Shown here: in pieces, positions 12,602-25,139 of the stretch | Numbering within the stretch: the first letter of the stretch is position 1 | Layout: each line of letters begins with the position of its first letter | Source of the DNA: Scleropages formosus | Taxonomy: Eukaryota; Chordata; Actinopteri; Osteoglossiformes; Osteoglossidae | Direction: 5' to 3' | Length of the DNA: 64,000 nt | Assembly: GCF_900964775.1 (NCBI RefSeq) | Contig: NC_041814.1 | Span: forward strand, 13,065,360 to 13,129,359 | The notes under the pieces: model-generated | Seen by the model: only the letters and a program-made list of their open reading frames with translations | Told to the model about the DNA's origin: nothing | Databases searched by the model: none | Program-made: the position numbers and the translations under genes

Positions 12602-13204
12602 AAGAAACACCAAAAAATTTGTTTGTCATAAATACACTCAAAAACTGACACAGGACATCTTCTCTAACATTTTCTCTTCCTGACACTAATGACTTTTACT
12701 CAGCTGAAAGCGACTGACATCACTTACAATGTAGATTTAATCAGCCGTTACAGTAACCCAAATTCTCACTACACATGTTTTGGTGGCAAGTTTTTAAGAT
12801 AATACTTGTATGAACTTAGTAATTGCAAGGCATACATTTCTGTGGGATGGCTTTTGCTGTGGCATAGTCTTCACCAGTGTTTAAGATTAATTATTTTTCT
12901 ACTATGTTTATTGTTTATTTTTCAGAGTTTTCTTGTAAAATGCTGCTGGGATTGTTAAACTGAATTTTATCCACAAAAGAAAGTACTTGCATTTCGATCA
13001 GCTTAATAACTGGTTTAATTTAGCATTCATCTGTCCCATTTTTGATACCTTAACTGTGCATAAGAGATATACTGTATAAAAATATAAGCAACTCCCTCTC
13101 CTCCCTGTAAACTCTGGAAGAAGAGTAATAATTTTTAGAAAGGATTTTCATTTGCTGCTGTTCTTGTGTGTGTAAAACATGTACTAATTAATATTCAGTG
13201 TTTA

Positions 13205-13210
13205 AATAAA
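13205..13210 (+). promoter_or_regulatory. myoc: candidate poly(A) signal for myoc
   Basis: AATAAA about 600 bases after the myoc stop, in an AT-rich 3' UTR-like stretch. A second AATAAA lies near 13280. Which is used cannot be told from sequence. Confidence 0.35.
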
Positions 13211-13587
13211 TAATATATATACACTTGTCATTTGAATCACTTGTTTTATTAAGCATGAATTAAACTATTGAAATTCTTCAATAAATACAACCTTAACTTG
13301 TATTATCCAAGCCCAGCAACTTAAATCTTCTTTGTATAAGTTGAAACATAGAGGTTTTGTTTAATTTTTTTCTTATTTTTACTTTAAGACAGCTTTTTGT
13401 AAGAGTTTTTAGTCCATAATTTTTTAGCAGATGTTTGTCTTTATTTCATTCTAATCTGCTATTGTTATTACAGACAAACTGAGATAAAATTATTTTAGGA
13501 ACTATCATCGGAAAGCATATTATACATTCTTGTTACTAAATCTTTGCAAAGATATTTTTTATTGTAATTAAACCCCAGCATAAATAC

Positions 13588-13772
13588 ACACACACAGACA
13601 CTGACTGAAACTGCTTGTCCCAAACGGGGTCGCAGCGGGCCAAAGCCTAACCCGCCAACACGGGGCGCAAGGCTGGAGGGGGAGGGGACACACCCAGGGC
13701 GGGACGCCAGTCCGTCACAAGGCACCCGAAGTGGGACTCGAACCCCAGTCCCGCTGCGCCACCGTGCCCCCC
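13588..13772 (-). mobile_element. TG-SINE copy
   Basis: Tail with CA repeat, CTGCTTGTCCC block, pyrimidine-rich body and B box (gactcgaacccc on +). The head is shortened just after the B box. Weak target duplication (taaata on both sides). Confidence 0.85.
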
Positions 13773-14536
13773 AAAGCTTAAATAATTAATAATAAAATAA
13801 ATAATAAATAATAAAACCACCCAGATCTGTATAATGATTCTTAGCCCCCTTAAGACTGGAAGGATCCAATATGAATGCAGAAAAAAATCTTCCAGATTGC
13901 ATTTTCATCTCCAAATTAATGGGGGTGGAGCATGCTGGTTATGACAAAATGGAAATCAAAGAAAACAAGCCTGGGATATTTACACAACAGAAATCATTGT
14001 TCTCTTCCCAGACATCTGAACCAAAGTAGGAAGCTACACAGCCTAAAAACACTTCTACATTTCTAAAATAATGTCCAAAATAATAACCCAAAACTGGTTC
14101 TTACCTCATCTGTGGTCTAATTTATTTCTCACCTTCAGACTGTACAATTGAACAGTTGTTGGTAGTGGCTTAATAGTCATCAGTAGTCCTGTTTCGCAAG
14201 GACACTGAGTCACTTTTACACTAGTCCCAGTACCACTTATAAACCCCCAGATGATAGTTGCCACATCTCCTTGACCATAAGAATAAAAATGACGATGATC
14301 CATGTATTGATCAGACAGAAAAGATGGTTCTACCTGACATTCTTTGGATGGATCGATTGGACTTGATGCAGCCAGTAACTGCAGTCATCACTTCTAAGAA
14401 GCTCGGGCTCATCGGCTCCAGAAAACCAGGACAAGGTTTCAAGAGGGTCCCCCACACAATCTACTATGTGGTCTGCTTACTGTTACACTGCCAAAAAACA
14501 TCCCACTGAATGAATAATGTGGGAAACATTGGATTA

Positions 14537-14744
14537 TACACACACATTCGCTGAAGCCGCATGTCATAAGCAGGGTCACGGTGAGCTGGAGCCTAGCCTG
14601 GCGACACAGGGTGTGGGCTGGAGGGGGAAGGGACACCCCCGGGATGGGACACCAGTCTGCCACAGGGCACTCCAAGTGGGACTTGAACCCCAGACCCACC
14701 AGAGAGCAGGACCCAGCCAAGCCCAATGCGCCACCGTGCCCCCC
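14537..14744 (-). mobile_element. TG-SINE copy, diverged
   Basis: All parts are recognisable, including the B box (acttgaacccc on +). More substitutions than other copies and no clear target duplication, so older. Confidence 0.8.
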
Positions 14745-15285
14745 ATGGGTGAACAGGGCAGGTCTGGGAAACACAGGTGGGATGACAGTCTTGTACTGAA
14801 GGAATGTAAAATAGAGGAACCCTGCAGTTTTCAGTGCCCTATTAAGTTCTAAACACACCCAATAACAGAAAGACTAATGCACCACACTGACCATGAGGGA
14901 ATCTGTGGACAGTTGTCTGACTGGAACAGCTGAGACTGAATGTGCTTCATCCTCACAATAGACACAAATGTCAGACTGTGGTGGTCTTTGCCTCTCTACG
15001 CCACATCTGCGTGCTTCGACAGAGATCTTTCAGTCCCTGGGCCTGGTTCTTGCGCTGCTTAGGCATAAAACATAGTGGATAAAGCAGAGAAAGGAAAGTC
15101 AAAGATGTTAGAGAGAGGGAAGGGCTGCGGCACCAGTCAATGACAGAAGGTATTCTTTCGGTGGCCCCTGCGTGTTTGCAGAAGTTCGCCAAATAACAAG
15201 AACCTGTTGAGAAATAACGCTACATAAATATGACACACTTGGACACTTCAATCATAATGCAGAAGCAGCAATTTTACCTTCTTTT

Positions 15286-15495
15286 ACACACACACTGACT
15301 GAAGCCACTTGTCCCAAGTAGGGTTGCAGCAAATCAGAGCCCAACCTGGTAACACAGGGAATAAGGCTGGAGAGGGAGGGGACACACCCAGGACAGGACG
15401 CCAGTCCATCGCAGAGCACCCCAAGCAGGACTCGAACCCCAGACTGACCAGAGAGCAGGACCTGGCCAAGCCCGCTACACCACCACACCCCCTCA
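15286..15495 (-). mobile_element. TG-SINE copy
   Basis: Perfect 10-bp target duplication accttctttt at 15276-15285 and 15496-15505. Head, B box and tail all present. Confidence 0.88.
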
Positions 15496-16054
15496 CCTTC
15501 TTTTGAGTACTGACATGTGTGCTTATTTCTCCGTTTCAACACTTTGGCATTTGAATGAAGAAATCTTCTATTCTTTTTTCATTTGGATAAAAGGTGCTCT
15601 GAAAGCAGGCTCGAAAGGCCCCGCCTCTAATTTAAGAGTAATTTTTAACTGACAAAATCCTGCAGAAGTTGAGTATGTGTGTATTGAACAATGTGTTAGC
15701 ACCCCCTTTAGGGGAATCTTGAGTGTTGTCACAAGCGAACATTATAGGGGGACAAAATGTGCACCAATCTGGCATCCTGCAAAGTGCTAGTGGGAATAGC
15801 GCCTCCTATAGCTTTATAATGAACTGAGACAACACAGCCTGCTGCTACAGTAAACACTGACTGATGACTGACAGATTACTGTCTGTAGGTGCAAAGAATA
15901 TCCATTATCATGCCACTGCTCCATACCGACATACACATTTATTACACCTGTAATGACTTGCTTGCGTTTTAGCCAGGATACCAGTATATGAATTCAAGAG
16001 TTTATAAAAATTGTTTTGTTTGACTCGTTTTACACTTCAAGTATAACGAGGAAG

Positions 16055-17270
16055 ATTTTTATATTTTTTTTTATTTAGTTTCAAAAGCACAGCTATAACA
16101 GATTTCTGTAAAAATCAACAGAAAATCGTAGGTGAACAGGTTATAATTATTCTCTACTTTTCATATTCAAATAACTTCAAAATGATCATCTTTCATTCAT
16201 TATTATTAAAGTAGCTAAAGCTTTTCCAAGGAGATGTACAATTTTATTGTTACAGTAAATGTTACAAGAGTACAATATATGGGAAACAGTAAATTGCTAA
16301 ACTGACCTCATAACAGCTATAGCGTTACATTACATGACAGCATTAGAGCGACTCCATTTCAAATAAATTGACAGCATTTCACAAGAATCTAAAAACTTTT
16401 TATAAGAACATTAAAACACCAATTATCCCCAGTCTAACCAGCAAGAGCATGTCCAAATTTTATCTGTTTGCTTTCAGTGATTTTTTTATTGTTAATTATT
16501 AAACTGCAAAAAATTACAACGCTTTTGCAATTAATATGTAAAGCAATTATTATTCTTTTAATTACCCTATTCTTGTCTAAGTATTTACTTTTCAGATTGC
16601 TATAGAAGATTAGATGAGCATACAGCGGTTAAGGATTCAGGGGCAGCAGAATGTATAAAATTACAAATCACTTTTTATTAATCTGTTTGCTTAAAAAGAA
16701 ATTCCCAATAAGGTTACAATTCTGTCACTGCCAGGAATGCCACTGTCTGTGGTCAGCATATGACATGGTGTTATGACATATTTATTGGTCTGGTATTATT
16801 TTTGTATTTTATTATCAAATTTACTTTTGAGAATTCTGTAATACATTTTGCCATATGTATATAAATGAGGCAGTCAGGCAAAATTAGGTTACTGACAGGT
16901 AAGGGTTTCTGCAGAAGTAAGGTTCAAACTCTTGTTAGGTTCAGATTTTGAGCACGCGAAGGACCGCCGCTGGGACGTACATCCTCCAGTTGTTCAGGGC
17001 AGCCATGGGGCTTTCCAGCAGTTTAGAATGCCTTTTTCCAGCATAAATGGCTGCTACAAGCAGGGTACTCAGAACAAGCAACTTTGGTAGTCTGGAAGGA
17101 CGGGGCTCTGGTACAACTCGTGTCATCATTGGTTTGCTCACCCTGTCCCACACCGTCAGGATGGCATTCCGGGCACCTGCCCACTTTCCTGGCCCACGCA
17201 GTCGGAACTGATAAGGGGTGCAGGGTCCAAACAGCACGCTGAACCCCAGGCGAGGGTCTGTCAGCAGCAG
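16055..17270. repeat. near-identical segment shared with 38854-40069
   Basis: Covers the 3' flank, 3' UTR and distal half of the last exon of fmo gene A. Aligns with fmo gene C at an offset of about 22,798. I see scattered differences up to about 16640 and none by eye from about 16641 to 17266. Similarity drops sharply inside the coding exon at about 17270. Confidence 0.85.
16781..16786 (-). promoter_or_regulatory. candidate poly(A) signal of fmo gene A
   Basis: AATAAA on the - strand, 155 bases after the stop codon. The same signal is kept at 39579-39584 after gene C. A second one lies at 16674-16679. Confidence 0.45.
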
Positions 17271-20200
17271 CTTTAGGATGTTTGGCCGCACCCCAAACTG
17301 ATTTGCCAGTTCGTCCATGTAGGGGGTGAAGTCTACCTGAATGGTATGTCTGGCAGAGGGCACATACCTGAACAAACATTAAATTAAAAAATAACTGAGA
17401 ACCCACACTAAAACGCCATTATACCACACATGAAGAATTGTTTTCCTTATGGAGACATGAGATGCAGAAACATACAAAACTATTCAGATTTAGCTACAGC
17501 ACTTCTGAAAACCCATCCTACTGAAATATATATCGACTTTTCTGACTGAGCTTGGGGGGCGCGGCGGCGGCAGAGTGAGTTAGACCAGGGCCTCCTCTCT
17601 GTTTGGTCTGAGGTTTAAGTCCCGCTTGGGGTGCCTTGTGATGGACTGGTGTCCTGTCCTGCATGTGTCCCTCCCCCTCCAGCCTTGCACCCTGTGTTGC
17701 CGGGTTAGGCTCCGGTTCGCCACGACCCCTCTTTGGGACAAGCGGCTTCAGACAGCGTGTGTGTGATTGAGCTTGAAATTAGCTAGGCCTGAACAGCTGT
17801 TGCTTGAATGAATGAAGTGATTTATATAATGTTAAACTGCAAACATTATTTGAAGACCTGCTCTGTTTTGTGTCAACTATACATAAGAAAATGTGTTTTA
17901 TATTTCTTTTTGAGAGGGGCGCGGTGGCGCAGTGGGTTGGACCGCAGTCCTGCTCTCCGGTGGGTCTGGGGTTCAAGTCCCGCTTGGGGTGCCTTGCGAC
18001 GGACTGGCGTCCCGTCCTGGGTGTGTCCCCTCCCTCTCTCCAGCCTTACGCCCTGTGTTGCCGGGTAAGCTCCGGTTCCCCGTGACCCCGTATGGGACAA
18101 GCGGTTCTGAAAATGTGTGTGTGTGTGTGTGTATTTCTTTTTGCCAAAATGCGTTCATTATTTAAGATCATCTGTGAATACAAAACATTGTATGGATTCT
18201 GTTGTTCTAAGGCTTTGATGAATTAAAATGTTTATAGACCAATGCTGATTTATGCAATTTACAATTTCACACAATTTTTAAATAAAAAGGAGCATATTTT
18301 AGAAGTACAAGGCACTCAAAATATTTAAACATCTTAACTACAGTGAATATTCTTTAACACATTTAAAGAGTGAAGTACATCAATTGCTGACAAAAAAATT
18401 TACCTTTTTGACATTTCTTCTGTTACCGATTTGATATCTTTCCACATACGGTCTGTTGAAGGAAGCTTGTTCAACCCTAAAAATGTCACAGTCGGTGTGA
18501 AACAAAAAGAAAACAATTAGACCTTTACAATTACAAAACTTATCTGAACTTCATAATTGCTCCCAAATTGTCTACAGTCAGGATATAAATTATCCTAAAA
18601 AGTTCAATTCATAAATCAACATAACAAGAGAGTGTTCCTGAAGCACCTCTTCAAGGCTCCTAATTTATCTTTGCGCTATTTCACAAAGTATTATTCTGGA
18701 GAAAATAATGTTACTGTAGGTTTATAATTATTATGAACATACATTATATATGCTACTAAATGCTGTACCCTCAGAAAGATAAAAAACACAAAACACGACA
18801 TAAAACTCTAATTTACGCAACACTTATGCAAGGTTGCATGGGTAATTAATAGCTGAGACATCAGAAAAACCGTCACATGATTGCTCTGATGTTGCCTGCA
18901 GTCTTTGTGAATTCCTCCGCGTCATGAAGTTCAGTCTCAATTACATTTTTTCATAACACGGTTCTCCTAAATATGGGGTAAGCAGCTAAGGTACAAATTT
19001 TGTATGCTTCTGAAAGCAGATTGTTGTAAAAAAGAGTAAGGGTGCCCTTCACCGAACCGAGCAGGAAAATACATGTATGCTCTCCACTAGCAGCTGCATA
19101 CCTTTGAAGACACGTGTGGCCCAACGTGCCTGCATCTCGGAAATAGGCATTATGGCACCCAGTGGCTGCACTAGGCCAATGATAGCCAGGGTGTGACGCT
19201 CCAAATCAGGAGGAAAGACATGCTTGTAAAGGCTGGCCCGGTTCTCTGAAACTGAGAGCACAGGGGAGGAAAGGAAGGGGAAAGCAAAGCGGTAGCCAGT
19301 GGCAAAGACAACAAGGTCAATGTCATCCTCCACGGTTCCATCCTCAAACACCACACTAGAGTCCTGGAACCGGCATATGTTGGGCTTCACCAGCACTGTG
19401 CCAGAGATGATGCGGTTGGGGAGTTCATCGCTCACTGTGGGATGCTGGCTCATCAGCCTAGGGGGCAAAGTAGTCACCATGATGCAAGTCAAAAATCAAG
19501 ATTCTACTGTAAATTTCATATTTCTCTTAATAATTGAATGCAATGGAAACTTTATTCTGCAAATAAGATTGTTATTATTATCAGCATCAGCATCATGGTA
19601 GAATGGAAAGAATAATGCCAAGTGGGCCATGGGGTATGGCACAGAAATAATGGACAGCACTATAAATGCTTTGGGGCCATAAAGCCAGGTCACAGTACCA
19701 TCTGCTTACATAACAATAATAATTTTCTGTACAGAACAGCACAAAATTGTCTGATCAATTCTAGCTAAGATCCCCTGTAGGAAGGGGACAAAAGCGAAAC
19801 TCCAAACCTTGAAACTGAGAAAAGTAGTATCTAGCTGATAACTCAGCTATGTTGCAACCATTATACACCCATAATAGCAGTGCCCAAATGTCTTAAACAG
19901 ATACTTGTGGTTCAAACCAATTACTTTAAATGACATTTCTCAACTTTCTTCTGCATAGCCTGGCACCGTTATCTTTAATTCTTACCTGCAAAGTGCGCAA
20001 TGCAGTACAACAACATGCAAGTAAATTCATCATTAAAACACCCTAAATGGTAGTGTGAAATACATATAGATCTGAAAAACCACGTGTGTTTTACAAGAAC
20101 TTGGGGGCTGCGGCAGAAGTAACTGAGGGGAGATGTACCTGTGCTTGGGCTTTAGAGAATACAGCGTGTGGTTAAACCTCTTGTTGACTGCGCACTCCCA

Positions 20201-22573
20201 CAGGCTGCAGAGGAAGCCAAATGGCAGGACATAACCCAGCAGGTACATGACTCTGTTAAATAACAGGTCCAGAGGGATTCCGTTTTTTCCCACACGGTTC
20301 AGGATCCACGCCCCACGCCGTGTGCTGAGGAACACCTTGTGGACAAAATCGAGTCATAGATCGGATAGATAGATCGTCATAGATAGACAGAGGTAGATAG
20401 ACAAAGATCGAGTCAGATCTTACAGCTGGTTTTCAACTTCATTACTGTTACCAAAAAAAATTTCAGACTACATCCACTGAGTAAGCCATTTCAGTGTGAA
20501 CAGTGAACACAGAGAGGTGTTAACATGTACGAAAGTGCAAAATCCATAACGGGACATAAACAGTCACTGTCCTGAGATCACTGGGGGGCATACCTGTTGG
20601 GCCGCTCTGCTCAGCTCTACAGCGATATCTCCTCCAGAGTTCCCAATTCCAATCACAACCACTCTTTTGTTTCGCCACTGCTCTGGTATCTTGTAGTCGC
20701 GGCTATGCATCCAATCCCCCTTAAACGTCTCTATCCCTGGAATAAAGGGGGCTATTAATGGGACACTTTCCGCTAGTGGCTGCACACTTTTTAAGACATG
20801 CATGGCCCCACATGTCTGCAACTCAAAAATCGATGTGGTAAGATGTGTGTGCGTCCAATGTCAACATATTATACATTACATATATAATACATACTTCTCT
20901 GTTGTTGTATTATAGCTGCCTTTTTCCACCCCTGTATCCTCACATTGTGTTCTTTACGACTTTTCGCTAAAGAAGTACCGCTTTGTTTGCTCACATTAAT
21001 GGGAAGTATTCTTTCAACTTGTAATTCTTATGATATACCACAAACAGAATTTTACTACTGCAATGGACTGGCATCCTGTCCAAGGTGTACTCCCCCAGCC
21101 TTGCACCCAGTAATTCATGGGCTTTGGACCACAATCATGACCAGGACATTCACTTTGCAAAGTGAGTGAGCGTGACAATTGAACACATGTAAGTTAGCTA
21201 AAAATCTAAATACTCTGACGTTACAAATTAACAGGAGATCAGGTGAATTGAGTATACTTTTTATTTATTAGTGTATAACTGTGCCAATGAGTGAGTGGGC
21301 CTTTGTGATTGCCTGTGATGGATTTCCAGGTTGTCCTCTGCCTTACAACCTACACTTCCTGTGATAGGCTCCTGATCACCATGACCGTGAACTAGATAAG
21401 TGGTTTATGAAAATACATGAATGGATGCATAATGTTTTATAAAAGACTGTTTCTGTTATTGAGTGTGTTACTGAAAAAAATGACAGTACCTGGAAAGTCT
21501 TTCAAGGGTAAGTTGGGGTAAACATGGTGTCCAATGCAAATCATAACCGCATCAAAGATGTATTTCTCCTCCCGGCCTTCTTTGTTCTTAACCACCACAT
21601 CCCACTGTCCGGAGTAAGAGAAGTCGGGCCGCTGCTTCACACTGCAGACAGTGGTCTGACGCAAAGTAAAAATTCAGATTGCATTTCTAAATTTAAAAGA
21701 AAAACACTGACAGTAAACAACAGCGTTGATAACCAGTTTCAAATGAAGAACTCAAAATTCAAAATGAACATATGGACTCATCCATTAAAGGTAGAGCAAG
21801 ACTTGAAACCGTCAGAAGTAAACTTACTTCCCAAAGTAGGAGAATGGCATGCTTAACTTATAAGTTAGGGAATCTTACCTGAAAGTGAATATAGCGAGTC
21901 AGCTGGAAATGTTCAGCATACATCCGGAAATAGTCCATGATGAGAGAGTTGTGCATGTAGTTGGGGAAATGGGCAGGGATGGGATAGTCGCTGAAACACA
22001 TCATCTCTTTCGAAGTGTTGATGATGAGAGAATGGTAAATGCTGGCCCGGTCACTCTCCGGGTCCTCCTAAAAGGTGGGACATACAGTAAGAACTCTAAC
22101 CTGTGGAAATCCAGCCATATTTGAGTGACAACTATTTAAATTTATGACCTTGTACCATACCAATTCAGCATAAAGCATTTCTGCAGCATCACTATAAATA
22201 CAGGAATATCCACTATAAACAATTGATATTCAGCAGGTAAATATTTATGAACACGATAGACAAAAGTGAAAAAATACTTTTCACTAAATGTCAAAAGATT
22301 GGCCAAGGTGTAGAAACAGGAGGTATTTACTGGACATTCACCGATAGTCACCTTTATATAACAACAAATATTTTGACTAAAAAAACACCTTGGCTTTTTT
22401 TCTGGCTTAAAAAAACATATCTCCAAGGGTAATGACCTCACCTTGAACCTCCACAAGCCCCCGATGTCATCACTGCTCTCAAAGCACACTGGCTCTAGTC
22501 CCTCATCAAGGCAGCACTTGATACAAGTCAGCCCAGAACTGCCACCACCAATCACTGCAACACGGCGGGCCAT
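16941..22573 (-). CDS. fmo5: flavin-containing monooxygenase, FMO5-like (cluster gene A)
   Basis: Eight coding exons on the - strand: 22442-22573, 21879-22067, 21490-21655, 20594-20736, 20139-20335, 19102-19457, 18404-18476 and 16941-17367. Splice sites are GT-AG and the frame is open, giving 560 residues (usual FMO 530-560). The lengths 132, 189, 143, 356 and 73 are family-typical. Seen: FAD motif GGGSSG at residues 9-14, the conserved Asn61, the FMO signature [11 protein letters not shown] at 167-177, NADPH motif GIGNSG at 192-197, FATGY at 327-331, and a hydrophobic C-terminal anchor about 30-50 residues from the end. It should N- or S-oxygenate xenobiotics, or act as a Baeyer-Villiger enzyme as FMO5 does, at the ER membrane. 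Of the three copies it is closest to FMO5 ([16 protein letters not shown] as in human). Exon 6 is 197 bases, three fewer than in B and C. The symbol is tentative because fish FMO orthology is tangled. Confidence 0.93.
17555..17764 (+). mobile_element. TG-SINE copy, diverged
   Basis: Lies between exons 8 and 9 of fmo gene A, inserted antisense to the gene. Target duplication gactgagcttg (17544-17554) and gattgagcttg (17765-17775), 10 of 11 identical. Confidence 0.88.
17913..18131 (+). mobile_element. TG-SINE copy, full length and young
   Basis: Intact A box, B box, body and TG tail. Perfect 12-bp target duplication tatttctttttg at 17901-17912 and 18132-18143. Same intron as the copy 150 bases to the left. 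Confidence 0.95.
20351..20412. repeat. imperfect GATA-type simple repeat
   Basis: Repeated atagatagat/atagacag units in the intron between exons 5 and 6 of fmo gene A. Confidence 0.6.
21053..21112 (+). repeat. decayed LINE/SINE 3' tail fragment
   Basis: 'caatggactggcatcctgtc' followed by a C-rich 'ccagccttgcaccca' matches the 3' region shared by TG-SINEs and L2-type LINEs. Head and terminus are missing. Confidence 0.5.
21316..21432 (+). repeat. decayed L2-like 3' tail fragment
   Basis: 'tgtgatggatttccaggttg', then 'gataggctcctgatcaccat' and 'gataagtggtttatgaaaa', ending in 'gaatggatg'. Resembles the common fish LINE2 tail that ends in TGGA repeats. Confidence 0.5.
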
Positions 22574-22618
22574 ACTGTGGACATCAGGAGGCATGATGCA
22601 TTTTAGAAACTGAAAAAT

Positions 22619-22650
22619 GATCCATCCATCCATCCATCCATCCATCCATC
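22619..22650. repeat. (TCCA)n microsatellite
   Basis: Seven to eight TCCA units about 50 bases upstream of the fmo gene A start codon. Confidence 0.9.
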
Positions 22651-23051
22651 ATGAAATACTTTTCCCGTGCAGGACTGTGGTGGTCCAGATGCCATCCGAG
22701 AATCACAGAAAATGAGGCAGTCTATCATAAGGCAATCAACAAGGCAACAACTCATTCATTCAAGAGTATTCACTATCACTTGATGGTTTTAATTGTTATT
22801 CAGTGCATTTGGATTCTTCAGTGTGTTTTAACTAACAACACTACTGAGAACTCAAAGGTGCAGGAATGCCCTCTGTCATTTATTGGTAAATTAACATTTT
22901 TAAATTGAGTATTAGTGTATTTGGATTATTAGTGGCATCCTTTCGATGTGTTATTGAGTTTCGCTGGTTGCATTTGATGTTTTCTTTTTCAGTCATTGTT
23001 TTTGATTTGATCAACAGAAGTAACAAGCCCTTGAAACACAACCCTTAACAA

Positions 23052-23355
23052 CAATTTACATTTATTCAGTTGGCTGACACTTTCCTCCAAAGAAACTTAC
23101 AGTGTTAAAGTACTTACAACTATTTACCCATTTATACAGCTGAGTAATTTTACTCAAGTAATTTAGGGTGGGGGGGGGGCACAGTGGGTCCTGCTCTTCG
23201 GTGGATCTGGGGTTCGAGTCCCGCTTGGGGTGCCTTGCAACGGACTGGCGTCCCGTCCTGGGTGTGTCCCCTCCCCCTCCAGCCTTACGCCCTGAGTTGC
23301 CGGGTTAGGCTCTGGTTCCCCGTGACCCCGTATGGGACAAGAGGTTCAGAAAGAG

Positions 23356-23389
<34 letters not shown>

Positions 23390-23462
23390 TCAGGGTAAGG
23401 GTGTACTACAGCTGGAAGTGGGAATCAAACCTGCAACCTTTGGGTCCAAAGGCAGCAACATA
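23052..23462 (-). repeat. V-SINE-like element split by a TG-SINE
   Basis: The left part (23052-23168) holds the inverted tail and core. The right part (23387-23462) holds 'actacagctggaagtgggaa' and the 'caacctttgggtccaaaggc' head. Read together they form one element interrupted at taatttaggg. Confidence 0.8.
23169..23385 (+). mobile_element. TG-SINE copy nested in a V-SINE
   Basis: Head shortened and G-rich at its start, B box GGTTCGAGTCC intact, TG tail of about 14 units. Target duplication taatttaggg (23159-23168) and taattcaggg (23386-23395), both halves being V-SINE sequence. Confidence 0.92.
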
Positions 23463-24020
23463 AAAATTTATTACAATATATAAGCACCAATAAAAGCTTC
23501 TGCACAGTTATGATCCCATACAACAAGAACAGAACCCATAGGTACAAAGAGAAAATACTGCATTGCAAAAAGTAAATCAGGACGATGCCGATCAGATACT
23601 AATTAGCATATACCGTGTCGCCATTGGTCCTTTGGCTGTGCACGAAGACGGGAGAGCGCATGCGCACACCGGGTCAACTCGGCGGAATTAACAACGCCCG
23701 ACGGAACACTTTGCTTGGCAAACAAGCTGATAACGTCTGACGCCAGGCTTGACACTGTAACATTCCCTACGTATATACAGAGGTGTAGACTAGGCACTTA
23801 AGTAAAAGACGTTTCATTAACACTGGCTCCACGAAACGTAAACATACAAAGGGAAAGTCGGACTTTGGCTCCTCCTGTTGTGTCACTCACTGTACTGTAC
23901 TGTACAGTACCCGTATGTACACTACTCAGTACTGAACACAGGTAAGTGGGACGGACGCTGGTCGACGCCCACTTCACGAATGAAAGAGAAACTGGGTGCG
24001 AAGCCGATAGAAACAGAAAA

Positions 24021-24023
<3 letters not shown>

Positions 24024-24058
<35 letters not shown>

Positions 24059-24256
24059 TTTCAGAACCGCTTGTCCCATACGGGGTCGCGGGGGAACCGG
24101 AGCCTACCCGGTAACACAGGGCGTACGGCCGGAGGGGGAGGGGACACACCCAGGACGGGACGCCAGTCCATCGCAAGGCACCCCAAGTGGGACTCGAACC
24201 CCAGACCCGCCGGAGAGCAGGACTGCGGTCCAACCCACTGCGCCACCGCACCCCCC
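24024..24256 (-). mobile_element. TG-SINE copy with long CA/TG tail
   Basis: Full-length copy with a 33-base CA tract at its 3' end. Perfect 8-bp target duplication gaaaaata at 24016-24023 and 24257-24264. Confidence 0.93.
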
Positions 24257-24334
24257 GAAAAATAAATAATTTTTCTAAATAATTTTTTAAAAAAATTAAA
24301 TAACTTTTTAAGTAAAAATAAAACGAAATCAACC

Positions 24335-24445
24335 ACATTACATTTACAGTTATTTACTTAGCAGACTCTTTTCTCCAAGCGACTTTCAGTGAACTCGTGT
24401 TATCAGCGCTCACACCTTCTTATTTGCTAGATACACTGGGTCACT
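24335..24445 (-). repeat. 3' fragment of an old tRNA-headed SINE
   Basis: Inverted tail (tccaagcgactttcagtgaa), then 'gtgttatcagcgctcacacc' and 'agatacactgggtcactcat'. Same family as the full copy at 51246-51604. Confidence 0.65.
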
Positions 24446-25107
24446 CATCCACATAAGAGGAACAAGAGATCCGTTTTCTATCCACACGTTTCGTCATCAG
24501 AATGGCGCTTAAAGCCTTGCGTTTATGATATTCGCAAAGACGGCTTGAAGAACGACTTGTTTTACATCATGTTAATTATGCTGAGGGGTCAGTTCACAGA
24601 AATCATCATGGCATGATCTTGCGTGACATCTTAACACATTTCTCAGATTCAAAGTGTGCTCGAGAATTTCGGGCGACAAAGCGGGTGGATAAGCAACATC
24701 ATGCAGAGAAAAACCACTGAGAGCTGCAAAGAAGAAGCAAATAAAACAAAAAAGTTCACTTACTCGCGTCATACACGACGTTTCACAAATACTTGCGTTA
24801 CGTTGCAATAGCTTTACGGCAGTTATTCAGTTTGCTGCAGTAATCAGTGGGAATAAGAACAGCGTGTTGTTTCGTCATAATGTAAATCGTACCTGCACAC
24901 CTCCGAGGACTTCAGACTCGCAGCTTTAGTTTTGGAAGTGACAATGGAGCCCCGACGAGCCAAGTCTGGGTGAAAAGACAGAATGGGCGCGGACTCCAAC
25001 TCGGTCCGTAAACATTCAGCGCGGACTTTGAATCGCTGCCGGACGCTGTTGCCTGGTAAGTGAAGAAGAAGTGGCCTCCGACTACACAGTTGCCAGATAC
25101 GAAGGAA

Positions 25108-25130
25108 ATAAAAAAAAAAAAAAAAAAAAA
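25108..25130. repeat. A-run
   Basis: More than 20 A residues followed by cccc. Could be the end of an old retroposed sequence, but nothing recognisable is attached. Confidence 0.8.
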
Positions 25131-25139
25131 CCCCACTAC

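Larger units (their letters stand above)
12602..16020. other. intergenic region between myoc and fmo gene A
   Basis: The two genes converge here. The first 650 bases are AT-rich and probably the myoc 3' UTR. Three TG-SINEs sit at 13588-13772, 14537-14744 and 15286-15495. No coding sequence is supported; reading frames in the stretch are SINE shadows. Confidence 0.5.
22651..25139. other. 5' flank of fmo gene A
   Basis: No coding exon is supported. FMO genes normally have a non-coding first exon, which should lie here. Candidate promoter-like stretches are the GC-rich 23600-23780 (with an inverted CCAAT box near 23623) and 24890-25060, but I cannot choose. Repeats: V-SINE with nested TG-SINE, another TG-SINE at 24024-24256, an old SINE at 24335-24445 and an A run at 25108-25130. 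Confidence 0.4.
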
